This document shows positions 41,623 through 50,942 of a stretch of 64,000 nt of DNA, one piece after another. Position numbers and translations under genes: made by a program. The first letter of the stretch is position 1, and the number at the start of each line of letters is the position of its first letter. This stretch comes from Halomonas sp. M4R1S46 (GTDB lineage Bacteria > Pseudomonadota > Gammaproteobacteria > Pseudomonadales > Halomonadaceae). The notes below the pieces were generated by a model, which ran no database searches, had not been told where the DNA came from, and was given only the letters and a program-made list of their open reading frames with translations. The stretch is taken from assembly GCF_025725685.1 (NCBI RefSeq), contig NZ_CP107008.1:3720001-3784000 (forward strand), given 5' to 3'.

Positions 41623-42288
41623 TCAGTCGGGCGGCAGGTGGCCCGCCTTGACGTAGAGCAGCGCGCCGTCCTCGCCGGTGAAGGGACTATGCCGGCGGCC
41701 AGGGGGGCGGCGCAGCCAGCTGCCGGCGGGGTAGGCGCCATGCTCGTCATGGAATCGGCCTTCGAGCACCAGGATCTCCTCGCCGCCCGGATGGGCACGG
41801 GGCGGCAAGCGGGTGTTCGGGGCCCAGCGCTCCAGGGCCACGTGCTCGCCCGCGAAGTCGTGCAGCGCCATCACCTCGACGCCCTTGCCCCGGCCCGGTT
41901 GCCAGGTGCCGACCCGGGTGTCGATGACCGTCTGCGCGGTGTCCGCCGCCGCGAACTGATGCAGCTTGACGAAGATCGTCGCGCCCTGCTCGCCGACCCG
42001 GGGCGCATGGGAGGTGCCGATGGGGTTGCGCAGGTAGCAGCCCGCCGGGTAGGTGCCATGTTCGTCGGCGAACTCGCCTTCCAGCACCAGGATCTCCTCG
42101 CCGCCGCCATGCTCGTGGCGCGGAAAGCGGCTGTTCGGCGCATAGCGCACCAGGGAGGTGGCCCGGGCCACCTCCTCGCCGACACGATCGAGCATCATCC
42201 GCTCGACACCGGGCGTGGGCGAGGCCACCCAGCGATACTGGTCCGGCGTGATCACCACGCGTGCCTGGAAATCGGCGTTGAGTCGCAT
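41623..42288 (-). CDS. ChrR-like bicupin protein
   Basis: Protein of 221 residues with two tandem cupin domains of the ChrR type. Each has the metal-binding pattern: domain 1 around RHEHGGGEEILVLEGEF with ADEHGTYPAG and SH, domain 2 around RAHPGGEEILVLEGRF with DEHGAYPAG and RHS. The first reads H-x-H-x-GGEE; the second has lost one of those histidines (RAHPGGEE). The ChrR cupin in Rhodobacter binds zinc and senses singlet oxygen, but the anti-sigma part of ChrR is absent here and no ECF sigma gene is adjacent. Function therefore unknown; an enzyme or stress sensor is possible. It is divergent from a Kef antiporter gene. Confidence 0.82.
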   Translation of the reverse strand: MRLNADFQARVVITPDQYRWVASPTPGVERMMLDRVGEEVARATSLVRYAPNSRFPRHEHGGGEEILVLEGEFADEHGTYPAGCYLRNPIGTSHAPRVGEQGATIFVKLHQFAAADTAQTVIDTRVGTWQPGRGKGVEVMALHDFAGEHVALERWAPNTRLPPRAHPGGEEILVLEGRFHDEHGAYPAGSWLRRPPGRRHSPFTGEDGALLYVKAGHLPPD

Positions 42289-42502
42289 CGGGGCTCTCCT
42301 GTAGCGCGGGGCACGCCGCCCCGCCTTGCCGGCATTCTCGCCCAGCCAACGATCCGCGTCATCCGCAGCGCGGATCGCCCCAGCCCCGAGCGGGGTGTGA
42401 GATGGCCCGCTTATTGCAACGTGTTCGGAGAGAGGGAGGCAGCCCCATGCGGTAAGATCCCCTCGGGTATGCGTGATCACTCGACCACGAAAGGACGACG
42501 CC

Positions 42503-44320
42503 TTGGCCATCGACCTGCTCTACAACATCCTGATCTTTCTCGCCGCCGCCGTGCTGATCGTGCCGCTGGTCAAGCGGCTGGGGCTCGGCGAGGTACTCGG
42601 CTACCTGGTCGCCGGCGTGGTCATCGGTCCCTCGGTGCTGGGCCTGGTGCCGGATGCCGAGGCGGTGCTGCAGTTCTCCCAGGTGGGCATCGTCTTCCTG
42701 CTGTTCGTGATCGGCCTGGAACTCAAGCCGGCCCGCCTCAAGCTGATGCGCAAGGCGGTGTTCGGCTTCGGCAGCCTGCAGGTGGCGGTGACCACCTTCG
42801 TGCTCACCCTCGGCGCCCTGGCCCTGGGCCTCGCGCCCTCCGCCGCCCTGGTGGTGGGCTTCAGCCTGGGGCTGTGCTCCACGCCCCTGGTGCTGCAGCT
42901 GCTGGGCGAGCGTGGCGAGCTCGCCAGCCGCCACGGCCGCTATGCCTTCGCCCTGCTGCTGTTCCAGGACCTGGCGGCGATCCCGGTCCTCGCCGTCATC
43001 CCGCTGCTGGCCGCCGGCTCGCCCATGGCCGACGGCTGGTTCGCGCTGCTCGGCGAGGTGCTGGTGGCCGTGGGCGCCTTCGCCGGGCTGATCGTCGGCG
43101 GGCGCTACCTGCTGAGGCCGCTGTTCCGCTTCGCCGCCGCCACCCGCAGCCGCGAGGTGTTCGCCGGCACCGCCCTGCTGGTGGTGATCGGCGCCGCCCT
43201 GCTGATGGAGCTGGCCGGGCTGTCCATGGCCCTGGGGGCCTTCATCGCCGGGGTACTGCTGGCCGACTCGGAGTACCGCCACAGCATCGAGGCGGACATC
43301 GAGCCCTTCCGGGGGCTGCTGCTGGGGCTGTTCTTCATGGCGGTGGGCATGACCGCCCAGATCGGCCTGCTGGCCGAGCGGCCGGGCCTGATCCTCGCCC
43401 TCACGGCGCTGCTGCTGGTGGCCAAGTGGCTGAGCGTGGTGGCCGCGGCCCGGGCCTACGGCACGGGCTGGCGCGCCGGCCTGAACCTCGGCGCGCTGCT
43501 CTCCCAGGGCGGCGAGTTCGGCTTCGTGCTGCTCACCGCGGCCGGCGCCGCCGCCCTGCTGGACCCGGCGCTGGTCGGCCTGCTGGTGCTGGTGGTCTCG
43601 CTGTCCATGGCCGCCACCCCGGTGCTCTTCCTGGCCCATGCCCGGCTGGTGCGCCCGCTGTTCAAGACCCGTCGGCCGCGCCGCGACTTCGACCGCCCGC
43701 CGGAGACCTCGCCGCAGATCATCATCGCCGGCTTCGGGCGCTTCGGTCAGATCATGGGGCGCATCCTGCAGGGGCTGAAGATTCCCTACACGGTCCTCGA
43801 CATCAACGCCGACCATGTCGCGTTCGTGCGCCGCTACGGCAACGAGGTCTACTTCGGCGATGCCTCGCGGCTGGACCTGCTCGAGGCCGCCGGCGCCGAC
43901 CAGGCCCGGGTGCTGGTGGTGGCGGTGGGGGACATCGAGGCCTCGATGCGCATCGTCCAGCGGGTCCGGCGACGCTTTCCCCACCTGCGCCTCTATGCCC
44001 GGGCCCGGGACCGCTATCACGCCCAGTTGCTGATGCGCGCCGGGGTCAACGACATCATCCGCGAGCTGATGCCGGCGAGCCTGGAACTGACCCGGGAGGT
44101 GCTGGTCGGCCTGGGCATCCCCCGCGACCAGGCCCAGCACACCATCGACACCTTCCGTCCCCACGACGAGCGGGCGCTGCTGCGCCAGCTCGAGGTCTTC
44201 GGCAACAAGCAGCAGCAGATGCAGACCATCCAGCAGGCCGCCCGGGAACTCGAGGAACTGTTCGAGGCCGACGAGGACGTCGCCACCACCGCCCCCGAGC
44301 GCCCCGCGGAGCGGCGTTGA
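42503..44320 (+). CDS. Kef-type K+/H+ antiporter with RCK domain (KefB/KefC-like)
   Basis: CPA2-family antiporter of 605 residues (E. coli KefB has 601). Twelve or so helices (residues 5-380) include GYLVAGVVIGPSVLG, FLLFVIGLELKP and LGLCSTPLVLQLL; the RCK/TrkA-N domain starts IIIAGFGRFGQIMGRIL (NAD/nucleotide-binding GxGxxG) and ends in a glutamine/glutamate-rich helix. The TTG at 42503 is chosen because AAGGACG lies 8 bases upstream and the start MAIDLLYNILIF fits the first helix. KefB/KefC release K+ during electrophile stress under glutathione control; the ancillary KefF/KefG gene is not adjacent. gloA at 13.3 kb serves the same detoxification, but that is not a linkage. Confidence 0.92.
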   Translation: MAIDLLYNILIFLAAAVLIVPLVKRLGLGEVLGYLVAGVVIGPSVLGLVPDAEAVLQFSQVGIVFLLFVIGLELKPARLKLMRKAVFGFGSLQVAVTTFVLTLGALALGLAPSAALVVGFSLGLCSTPLVLQLLGERGELASRHGRYAFALLLFQDLAAIPVLAVIPLLAAGSPMADGWFALLGEVLVAVGAFAGLIVGGRYLLRPLFRFAAATRSREVFAGTALLVVIGAALLMELAGLSMALGAFIAGVLLADSEYRHSIEADIEPFRGLLLGLFFMAVGMTAQIGLLAERPGLILALTALLLVAKWLSVVAAARAYGTGWRAGLNLGALLSQGGEFGFVLLTAAGAAALLDPALVGLLVLVVSLSMAATPVLFLAHARLVRPLFKTRRPRRDFDRPPETSPQIIIAGFGRFGQIMGRILQGLKIPYTVLDINADHVAFVRRYGNEVYFGDASRLDLLEAAGADQARVLVVAVGDIEASMRIVQRVRRRFPHLRLYARARDRYHAQLLMRAGVNDIIRELMPASLELTREVLVGLGIPRDQAQHTIDTFRPHDERALLRQLEVFGNKQQQMQTIQQAARELEELFEADEDVATTAPERPAERR

Positions 44321-44482
44321 GCCGAGTGGCGATGCCGGAAAGGACGCCGCTCCATTGGCTCATGGGGCGTTTCCTCTGACAGTAACCATGAACATTGCCG
44401 ACAAGGAACCTAGTCCACGACGCGCCGGGTCGACCATCGCGGTCGTATGATAGAGACCCACCGCCCTTCACCGGAGCCCCGC

Positions 44483-45724
44483 ATGACTCACCCCACTGCC
44501 GACGCATCGCCGACGACGTCCCCCGCCTGGCAAGGCGGCCACAAGGGCACCCTGGAGACCGGCCGCGACCTGCTGGCCGACGTCAGCCTGCCCGCCGCCG
44601 TCATCCACGAGGCGCCGCTGGCCCACAACCTGGCCTGGATGCAGGACTTCGCCCGCCGTCACCGGGCCGAACTGGCGCCCCACGGCAAGACGACCATGAC
44701 CCCGGCGCTGTTTCGCCGCCAGCTCGAGGCCGGCGCCTGGGGCATCACCCTGGCCACCCTGCCCCAGTGCCGCGCCGCCTTCGCCGAGGGCGCGACGCGA
44801 CTGCTGCTGGCCAACCAGCTCGTCGGCCGCGCCAACATGGCCATCGCCGCCGAACTGCTCCGCGCCGGCGCCGAGCTCTACGTGACCGTGGACGGACACG
44901 ACAACGTGGCCCAGCTGGGCGAGTTCTTCACCGAGGCCGGCCTGACGCTTCCCGTGCTGATCGAGGTCGGCGTGGACGGCGGGCGCTGCGGCTGCCGCCG
45001 CGACGAGGAGGTCCTCGCGCTGGCCCGCGAGATCGCCGCGCGGCCGGGCCTGACGCTGGCCGGCCTGGAGGGCTACGAGGGCGTGGTCCACGGCGACGAC
45101 CCGGCGGCCGGCATCCGCGCCTATGCCGGGCGCCTGGTGGCCGATGTCCAGCGGCTGGAGAAGGAGGGGCTGCTGGGCGTCGCGGCGCCGATCGTCACCG
45201 CCTCGGGCTCGGCCTGGTACGACCTGATCGCCGAGGCCTTCCGCGACGGCGGGCTGGAGGGGCGCTTCACCCCGGTGCTGCGCCCGGGCTGCTACGTGGT
45301 GCATGACCACGGCATCTATCGCGAGGCCCAGCGCGGCGTGCTGTCACGACGCCCGGACCTGCACGAGGGCCTGCGCCCGGCGCTCGAGGTCTACGCCCAG
45401 GTGCAGTCGCTGCCGGAGCCGGGGCTCGCCATCGTGGCGCTCGGCAAGCGCGACATCGGCGTCGACCAGCCGCCCGAGCCGCTGGTGCGCTATCGGGAAG
45501 GCGGCGACGTCGAGGCGCCGCTGTCGGTGGCCGGCTGGCGGGTGACCAGGCTGATGGACCAGCACACCTTCATCGCCCTGCCCGAGGGCGCGGACGACGT
45601 CCGGGTCGGCGACATCGTCGCCTTCGGCGTCTCCCACCCCTGCCTGACCTTCGACAAGTGGCGCCGGATCCACCTGGTCGACGAGCGGCTGCGAGTCCTG
45701 GAGACCTGGGAAACCCGCTTCTAG
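44483..45724 (+). CDS. Fold-type III PLP enzyme, D-serine dehydratase/D-threonine aldolase family
   Basis: Protein of 413 residues with an alanine-racemase-like barrel. The PLP lysine is K69 in APHGKTTMTPAL. A metal site typical of eukaryotic-type D-serine dehydratase (DSD1) appears near the end: H385 and C387 in SHPCLTFDKW. Such enzymes eliminate the hydroxyl from D-serine or cleave D-threonine with Zn or Mn. LEGYEGVVHGDD and the phosphate-binding TASGSAWYDLI are further family segments. The ATG at 44483 has CCGGAG upstream. It stands alone, convergent with the helicase gene. The substrate is most likely a D-beta-hydroxy amino acid; which one is open. Confidence 0.82.
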   Translation: MTHPTADASPTTSPAWQGGHKGTLETGRDLLADVSLPAAVIHEAPLAHNLAWMQDFARRHRAELAPHGKTTMTPALFRRQLEAGAWGITLATLPQCRAAFAEGATRLLLANQLVGRANMAIAAELLRAGAELYVTVDGHDNVAQLGEFFTEAGLTLPVLIEVGVDGGRCGCRRDEEVLALAREIAARPGLTLAGLEGYEGVVHGDDPAAGIRAYAGRLVADVQRLEKEGLLGVAAPIVTASGSAWYDLIAEAFRDGGLEGRFTPVLRPGCYVVHDHGIYREAQRGVLSRRPDLHEGLRPALEVYAQVQSLPEPGLAIVALGKRDIGVDQPPEPLVRYREGGDVEAPLSVAGWRVTRLMDQHTFIALPEGADDVRVGDIVAFGVSHPCLTFDKWRRIHLVDERLRVLETWETRF

Positions 45725-45738
45725 GTTTCCGCGGCGCC

Positions 45739-48045
45739 TCATCGGCCCGCGCTGGCGGCGGCCGAGCCACACGAGTGCAACCGCCACCAGTCGGGGAGCA
45801 GCGCCCGGTTCTCGCGGCGGGCGAAGCGGTCGTCCATCAACACCACCACGCCGCGATCCTCGGGGCCGCGGATCACCCGGCCCGCGGCCTGGACCACCTT
45901 GATCATCCCCGGCACCCGGTAGGCGTAGTCGTCACCGCGGCCGAAGCGGGCCTGGAGGCGCGCCTTGAGGGCCTCGTTGAGGGGGTCGAAGGGCGGCAGG
46001 CCGAGGGTGGCGACGAAGGCCCCGATCAGCCGCTCCCCGGGCAGGTCGATGCCCTCGGCGAAGGCGCCGCCGAGCACCGCGAAGGCGATCCCCGCGCCCC
46101 CCGGGTCGAAGCCCGCGAGGAAGGCCTCCCGCTCGCTCTCGTCCATGCCACGATGCTGGGCGCGCACCGGGATCGCCGGCCAGGCCTCGCGCAGGCGCGC
46201 CAGCGCCGCCTCCAGGTAGGCGAAGCTGCTGAAGAAGGCCAGGTAGTGGCCCGGGCGGCGCCGGTACTGGTCGGCCAGTTCGGCGACGATGGGCGTCAGC
46301 GAGGCCTCCCGGTCCCGGAGGCGGGTGGAGATGTCGGTACGCAGCCGCACCTCGAGCTGCTCGGCGGCGAAGGGCACAGCCACCCGGCGGGCGACGGTGT
46401 CGCCGGGCAGGCCGAGCAGGTCGCGGTGGTAGGCCGGCGGGCTCAGGGTGGCCGAGAACAGCACCGCCGAGTGGGCGGTGGCGAAGCGCGGCGCCAGGAA
46501 GTCCGCCGGCACCAGGTTGCGCAGGGCGAGCACGGCCCGGCCGCGGCCCGGGCGACGCAGCTCGCACAGCGAGTGCTCGCCGAAGGCCTCGGCCAGCCGG
46601 GTGAAGGCCAGCGCCTCGAAGAGGAACTCCTGCAGCGCCACCTCGCCGCCCGCCGGATGCTCCCCCAGGTAGTCGGTGACCGCCGAGACCGCCTGCTGCA
46701 GGGCCCCGAGCAGCCCCCGGGGCATGGTCTCCAGGGCCTGCCAGTCGCGGTCGTCGACCTCGCGCAGCAGGGCCTGCCAGCGCCGGGCCAGGCGGCCCAG
46801 GGGCCGCGACAGGGCGGGCGGGGCGGCCTTGCGCAGCCGGTTGAGCCGCCGCTGGTCGAGCTCGGCGCTGTACATGCCCCGGGCGCGCTCCACCAGGTTG
46901 TGGGCCTCGTCCACCAGCAGGCCGAGCCGGATGCCGTCGGCCCGGGCCAGGCCATGGATCAGGGCGCTGGCGTCGAAGTAGTTGTTGACGTCGCCCACCA
47001 GCACGTCGCACCAGCGTGCCAGCTCCTGGCCCAGGTAGTAGGGGCAGACCCGATGGGCGAGGGCCACCTCGCGCAGCGCGGCCCGGTCCAGCCAGCCGCG
47101 GGCCACGGCCGCCCGGCGCGCCGCGGGCAGCCGGTCGTAGAAGCCCTCGGCCAGCGGGCAGGCCTCGCCGTGGCAGGCCCGGTCGGGATGCTCGCAGGCC
47201 TTGTCCCGGGCCACCAGCTCCAGCACCCGCAGCGGCAGGCGGCCCTCGCCCTGGGCGGCGCCGAGGGCCGCCAGGGCATCCAGGGCCAGGCGCCGCCCCG
47301 GGGTCTTCATGGTCAGGAAGGCCAGGCGATCGAGCCCCTGGCGGGGCATGGCGGCAAGGGTGGGATACAGCGCCCCCAGGGTCTTGCCGATGCCGGTGGG
47401 CGCCTCCACCAGCAGGCAGCGCCCGGTGGCCGCGGCCCGGTAGGCGTCCTCGGCCAGCTGGCGCTGGCCGGGGCGGAAGGCTTCGTGGGGGAAGGCGAGC
47501 CGCGCGAGCGCCGTGTCGCGGTGGTCGCGATGCGCCGCCTCCTGCTCGGCCCAGGCCAGGAAATCCCGGCAATGCCGCGCGAGGACGGCCTCGAGCTCGG
47601 CGGCGGAGGCCTCCCGGGTCAGCACGGTCTCGCGGCCGCTGGCGATGTCCAGGTAGACCAGCGCCAGGGTCAGCCGCGGCAGGCCCCGCGCGGCGCACAG
47701 CAGGGCGCCGTAGACCTCCACCTGGGCCCAGTGCAGGGCGCGCTGGTTGTCGGCCATGCGCGCGAGGCTGCCGCGGTGGGTCTTGATCTCCTCCAGGCGG
47801 TTGGCCGCCGGGTCATAGCCATCGGCGCGACCGGCCACCGCCAGGCCTTCCCGCTGCCCGGCCAGCGGCAGCTCGGCCTCGTAGCCCTCGCCGCGCCGAG
47901 CCGTCACCCGGGCATGGCCCTCGATGCCCTCCCGGGCGCTGGGCGCCGGGGTGAAGCGATGGTCCAGGTCGCCCTCCCGAGCAGTGAACTCGCACAGGGC
48001 ACGGACGGCGACGCGATAGCCCGGCGTGGCATTCGCCCCGCTCAT
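45739..48045 (-). CDS. XPD/DinG-like DNA helicase with N-terminal PD-(D/E)XK nuclease domain
   Basis: Protein of 768 residues. Residues 1-160 form a Cas4/RecB-like nuclease: D75, E86 and K88 in GRADGYDP and LEEIKTHRG make the PD-(D/E)XK site. The helicase follows: F-x-P-GQRQ at 190-196, Walker A APTGIGKT at 215-222, a 4Fe-4S insertion with C284, C291, C296 and C334, the DEAH box in LLVDEAHNLVERA, and motif VI in VQAAGRVIRGPEDRG. It is a 5'-3' superfamily 2 helicase joined to a nuclease. Its ATG overlaps the stop of the FAN1 gene upstream by four bases (ATGA), so helicase and FAN1 are made together. Confidence 0.93.
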   Translation of the reverse strand: MSGANATPGYRVAVRALCEFTAREGDLDHRFTPAPSAREGIEGHARVTARRGEGYEAELPLAGQREGLAVAGRADGYDPAANRLEEIKTHRGSLARMADNQRALHWAQVEVYGALLCAARGLPRLTLALVYLDIASGRETVLTREASAAELEAVLARHCRDFLAWAEQEAAHRDHRDTALARLAFPHEAFRPGQRQLAEDAYRAAATGRCLLVEAPTGIGKTLGALYPTLAAMPRQGLDRLAFLTMKTPGRRLALDALAALGAAQGEGRLPLRVLELVARDKACEHPDRACHGEACPLAEGFYDRLPAARRAAVARGWLDRAALREVALAHRVCPYYLGQELARWCDVLVGDVNNYFDASALIHGLARADGIRLGLLVDEAHNLVERARGMYSAELDQRRLNRLRKAAPPALSRPLGRLARRWQALLREVDDRDWQALETMPRGLLGALQQAVSAVTDYLGEHPAGGEVALQEFLFEALAFTRLAEAFGEHSLCELRRPGRGRAVLALRNLVPADFLAPRFATAHSAVLFSATLSPPAYHRDLLGLPGDTVARRVAVPFAAEQLEVRLRTDISTRLRDREASLTPIVAELADQYRRRPGHYLAFFSSFAYLEAALARLREAWPAIPVRAQHRGMDESEREAFLAGFDPGGAGIAFAVLGGAFAEGIDLPGERLIGAFVATLGLPPFDPLNEALKARLQARFGRGDDYAYRVPGMIKVVQAAGRVIRGPEDRGVVVLMDDRFARRENRALLPDWWRLHSCGSAAASAGR

Positions 48046-49730
48046 GGGGTCTCCCAGGCGACATGGCACACCGCCACCGGAATGTCGTGAGCATGGAAGA
48101 AGGCCAGCCAGCGCCGCTGATTGTCCTGCAGCCGGTCTCCCGGGCCCTTGACCTCGATCAGCCGGTAGCGGGGCGTGTCGGGTCCGGCCGGGGGGAAGAA
48201 CTGGATCAGGTCCGGCAGGCCGGCGCGGTTGGCCCGGGGATCGGCCAGCAGCCGCTCGAAGCAGGCCCGCAGGTGAGCGGCCGGCAGGCAGGCCAGTGCC
48301 TGCTCGAGCAACGGCTCGGACAGCGCCTCCCAGTGCACGAAGGGCGAGGCCAGGCCCTGCTTGGCCTGCCAGCGGGCCCGGATGGTGTCACGGTAACGGC
48401 CGTCGTCGAGTTCGGCCAGGCAGGCGTCGAAGCGAGCGCGGCGCCGGGCCACGAAGTCCGCGCGGCCGAGGTCCGCCGGTCCATGGTGGAAGGGATGGAA
48501 GAAGGCCCCGGGCAGCGGCGCGAAGATCGCCTCCCAGCAGAGCAGTCCGAAGAGCCCGGTAACCAGGGTGTTCTCGACATAGTGCACCGGCGCCGCGTCG
48601 TGCCCCAGATGCTCGGCCACGGTCCGCTCGACGCCACCGAGTCCCGGCACCAGCCGCAGGTCCAGCCGCGCGGGTCGGGGCTCCGGCGCCCCGGGCGGGA
48701 GCGGCCGTCCCAGCTTGCGGCACAGCCGCGGACGCAGGCGCGCCAGGGCCTGCGCCTCCGGCTCGCCGAGCGCGCCCGCCTGCTCGGCCGCCTCGACCAG
48801 TTGCAGGGCCTGGGCATGCTCGCCGCGCCGCTCGAGCAGCCGCCAGCGGCGGATGCGCGCCTCGCCGGCGCCGGCCTCGGCGTAGCAGCCCAGCGCCGTC
48901 TCCTCCTCGCCCCGGCGCTCCGCCTCGCGGCCCAGGTGCCACAGCAGCCGGGCGCGTCGGGCGGCCAGCCAGGGATTGTCGGGCCGCCCCGGCACCTCGG
49001 CCACCAGGGCCAGCGGGCACTCGCCGTCGTCGAGGCGCTCGCGGAGCCGGTGCAGGGCCAGGTAGGCGTCGACCTCGTCCCGACGCTGGAAGGCCCGGGA
49101 ATCCGCGGCGAAGGGCACCGTCTCGAAGCGCTGCAGGCCGAGCTCGGCGAGCACGAACTCCGCCCAGTCCTGGCGCAGGTTGCCGAAGAACATCAGTCGC
49201 AGGCGGTCGCAGAGCGCCATGACCTCCAGCCGCACCACCTCGTCGGGCACCTCGGGCCACCAGTCGCTGAGCGATCGGGACTCGGTCAGCCGCGGCGCCA
49301 GCGCCGCCTGCAGCACGGCCTTGGCGCTGCCCGCAGCCAGCCCGGCGGCGGTGATCTCCCCGGCCAGGGCCTGGCGCAGCTCGGGCAGGCGCAGCTGGCG
49401 GAACAGCTCGTCGAGGGACAGCAGCGGGTCGGCATCCACCCAGCCGGCCGCCACCAGCGGCGCCAGGGCGCCGGCAGTATCGCCGATCTCGGCGTAGGCG
49501 AGCCGGGCGGTCCGGAAGTGCTCGCCCTTGCGCATCACCATGCGCACCAGCAACGCCCGGGAGGCTCGCGGCAGGCGCGGGAAGGCATCGAGGAAGGCCC
49601 GCTCGGCGTCGCTCAGCAGGTCGCCATGGCGCCCGCCCACCCAGTCCAGCACGTACTGGAAGTTGGCCAGGTAGTAGAAGGGATCGTCCAGGGAGGCCGT
49701 GGCGCTGGTGGCGGACGTGACACTGTTCAT
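48042..49730 (-). CDS. Bacterial FAN1 (VRR-NUC) structure-specific nuclease
   Basis: Protein of 562 residues, close to Pseudomonas FAN1 (559). The C-terminal VRR-NUC domain has the nuclease residues D507, E526 and K528 in AGLPDLIQFF and LIEVKGPGDRLQDNQ; Q538 completes the motif. The N-terminal part is helical (SAP-like and TPR-like) with RALLVRMVMRKGEHFR, which matches bacterial FAN1. FAN1 cuts flap and interstrand crosslink structures. The start MNSVTS at 49730 is chosen by length and by the following conserved DDPFYYLANFQYVLDWV. Operon with the downstream nuclease-helicase. No ICL-specific regulator or LexA box was seen upstream. Confidence 0.94.
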   Translation of the reverse strand: MNSVTSATSATASLDDPFYYLANFQYVLDWVGGRHGDLLSDAERAFLDAFPRLPRASRALLVRMVMRKGEHFRTARLAYAEIGDTAGALAPLVAAGWVDADPLLSLDELFRQLRLPELRQALAGEITAAGLAAGSAKAVLQAALAPRLTESRSLSDWWPEVPDEVVRLEVMALCDRLRLMFFGNLRQDWAEFVLAELGLQRFETVPFAADSRAFQRRDEVDAYLALHRLRERLDDGECPLALVAEVPGRPDNPWLAARRARLLWHLGREAERRGEEETALGCYAEAGAGEARIRRWRLLERRGEHAQALQLVEAAEQAGALGEPEAQALARLRPRLCRKLGRPLPPGAPEPRPARLDLRLVPGLGGVERTVAEHLGHDAAPVHYVENTLVTGLFGLLCWEAIFAPLPGAFFHPFHHGPADLGRADFVARRRARFDACLAELDDGRYRDTIRARWQAKQGLASPFVHWEALSEPLLEQALACLPAAHLRACFERLLADPRANRAGLPDLIQFFPPAGPDTPRYRLIEVKGPGDRLQDNQRRWLAFFHAHDIPVAVCHVAWETP

Positions 49731-49797
49731 GCATCCATGGTACCAGCCCGCCGCCCGAGCGTCAGAGTATGCCTTCATCCGCTCAGGACAATCGCAT

Positions 49798-49866
49798 CGA
49801 GAGTCGCCGGGGACAGGTCGTCGAGGGGGGCCAGGTATGTATGGATTGACCTGTCGACGACTGACG
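49798..49866 (+). repeat. Dispersed palindromic repeat, partial copy C
   Basis: Shares TCGCCGGGGACAGGTCG and AGGGGG with copies A and B, then diverges; the second arm is GACCTGTCGACGAC. It lies between the FAN1 start and the nitronate monooxygenase stop. It appears to be a shortened or eroded copy. Confidence 0.5.
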
Positions 49867-49875
49867 GCGTTAGCC

Positions 49876-50910
49876 CTACTCCCCCGCCAGCCAACGCAGC
49901 TGCTCGGCCGCCGGCACCGCACGGCAACCGCTGGTGTCCTGCCCCGCCCAGAGCGGCGAGAAGTCGCTGCGCCCGGCGGCCTCGGCGGCGGCCCGCAACG
50001 GCGCGATGGCCGCCGTGGCCAGGGGGAAGGCCGGCGCGAGCTCGCTCAGGGGACCGAGCTCGCGCATCAGCCGGGTGACGATGCCGCGGGCCGGACGGCC
50101 ACTGTAGAGGTTGGTCAGGGCGGTATGACGGGCCTCGTCCGACGTCAGGGCCTGCCGGTGAAGCTCGCCGATGGTGGTCTCCGGGCACGCCAGGAAGGCC
50201 GTGCCCACCTGCACCGCCGAGGCGCCCAGGGCCAGCGCCGCCGCCACGCTGCGCGGGCCGGCGATGCCGCCGGCGGCGATCACCGGCACGTCGACGGCCT
50301 CGACCACCTGGGGCAGCAACGCCAGGGTGCCGACCTGAGTGGTGAGGTCCTCGCTCAGGAAGATGCCCCGGTGGCCGCCGGCTTCCAGGCCCTGGGCGAT
50401 GATCGCATCGGCGCCATGGGCCTCCAGCCAGCGGGCTTCCTCCACGGTGGTGGCGCTCGAGAGTACCCAGGCTCCCCAGGCCTTGACCCTTGCCAGCAGT
50501 TCGGGGTCCGGCAGGCCGAAGTGGAAGCTCACCACCGCGGGGCGATGAGCTTCCAGCACCTCACAGGCCGCATCGTCGAAGGGCCGCCGCCCGGGGCCGG
50601 CCGGCGGCTCGGGCGCCTCCAGTCCGTACTCCGCATAGTAGGGCGCGAGCGCGGCCTGCCAGCGCTGCAGCGCCTCGGGATCGGGGACCGGCAGGCGGTG
50701 GCAGAACGCATTGACGTTGAGGGGCCGCGAGGTGCGGCCACGGTAGTCATGCAGGGCCGCATCCAGCGCCTGCGGTCCGAGCATCGCGGCCGGCAGGGCA
50801 CCGAGCCCCCCGGCCTCGGCGATGGCGGCCGCGAGCTCGACGCCCTGGGCGCCGGCCATGGGGGCCTGAAGAATCGGCCAGCGCAGGCCGAGCGTGTTCA
50901 TCCATGACAT
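49876..50910 (-). CDS. Nitronate monooxygenase (class I-like, FMN)
   Basis: TIM-barrel flavoenzyme of 344 residues that oxidises propionate-3-nitronate and other alkyl nitronates. The class I NMO motifs are visible: QAPMAG near the N-terminus, VSFHFGLP, AQGLEAGGHRG (with the catalytic histidine) and AAGGIAGPRS. The C-terminal YSGRPARGI motif is also typical. It may protect against toxic nitronates. A YdhR-type monooxygenase gene lies 32 bp upstream on the same strand, so the two are likely cotranscribed. Confidence 0.92.
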   Translation of the reverse strand: MSWMNTLGLRWPILQAPMAGAQGVELAAAIAEAGGLGALPAAMLGPQALDAALHDYRGRTSRPLNVNAFCHRLPVPDPEALQRWQAALAPYYAEYGLEAPEPPAGPGRRPFDDAACEVLEAHRPAVVSFHFGLPDPELLARVKAWGAWVLSSATTVEEARWLEAHGADAIIAQGLEAGGHRGIFLSEDLTTQVGTLALLPQVVEAVDVPVIAAGGIAGPRSVAAALALGASAVQVGTAFLACPETTIGELHRQALTSDEARHTALTNLYSGRPARGIVTRLMRELGPLSELAPAFPLATAAIAPLRAAAEAAGRSDFSPLWAGQDTSGCRAVPAAEQLRWLAGE

Positions 50911-50942
50911 AGCGGACTCCTTGTCGAGACGGGTCAGGAGGA

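Noticed and set aside
45658..48090. Plus-strand open frame of 810 codons opposite the helicase gene
   Set aside because: Antisense shadow; the minus-strand protein has all helicase and nuclease motifs.
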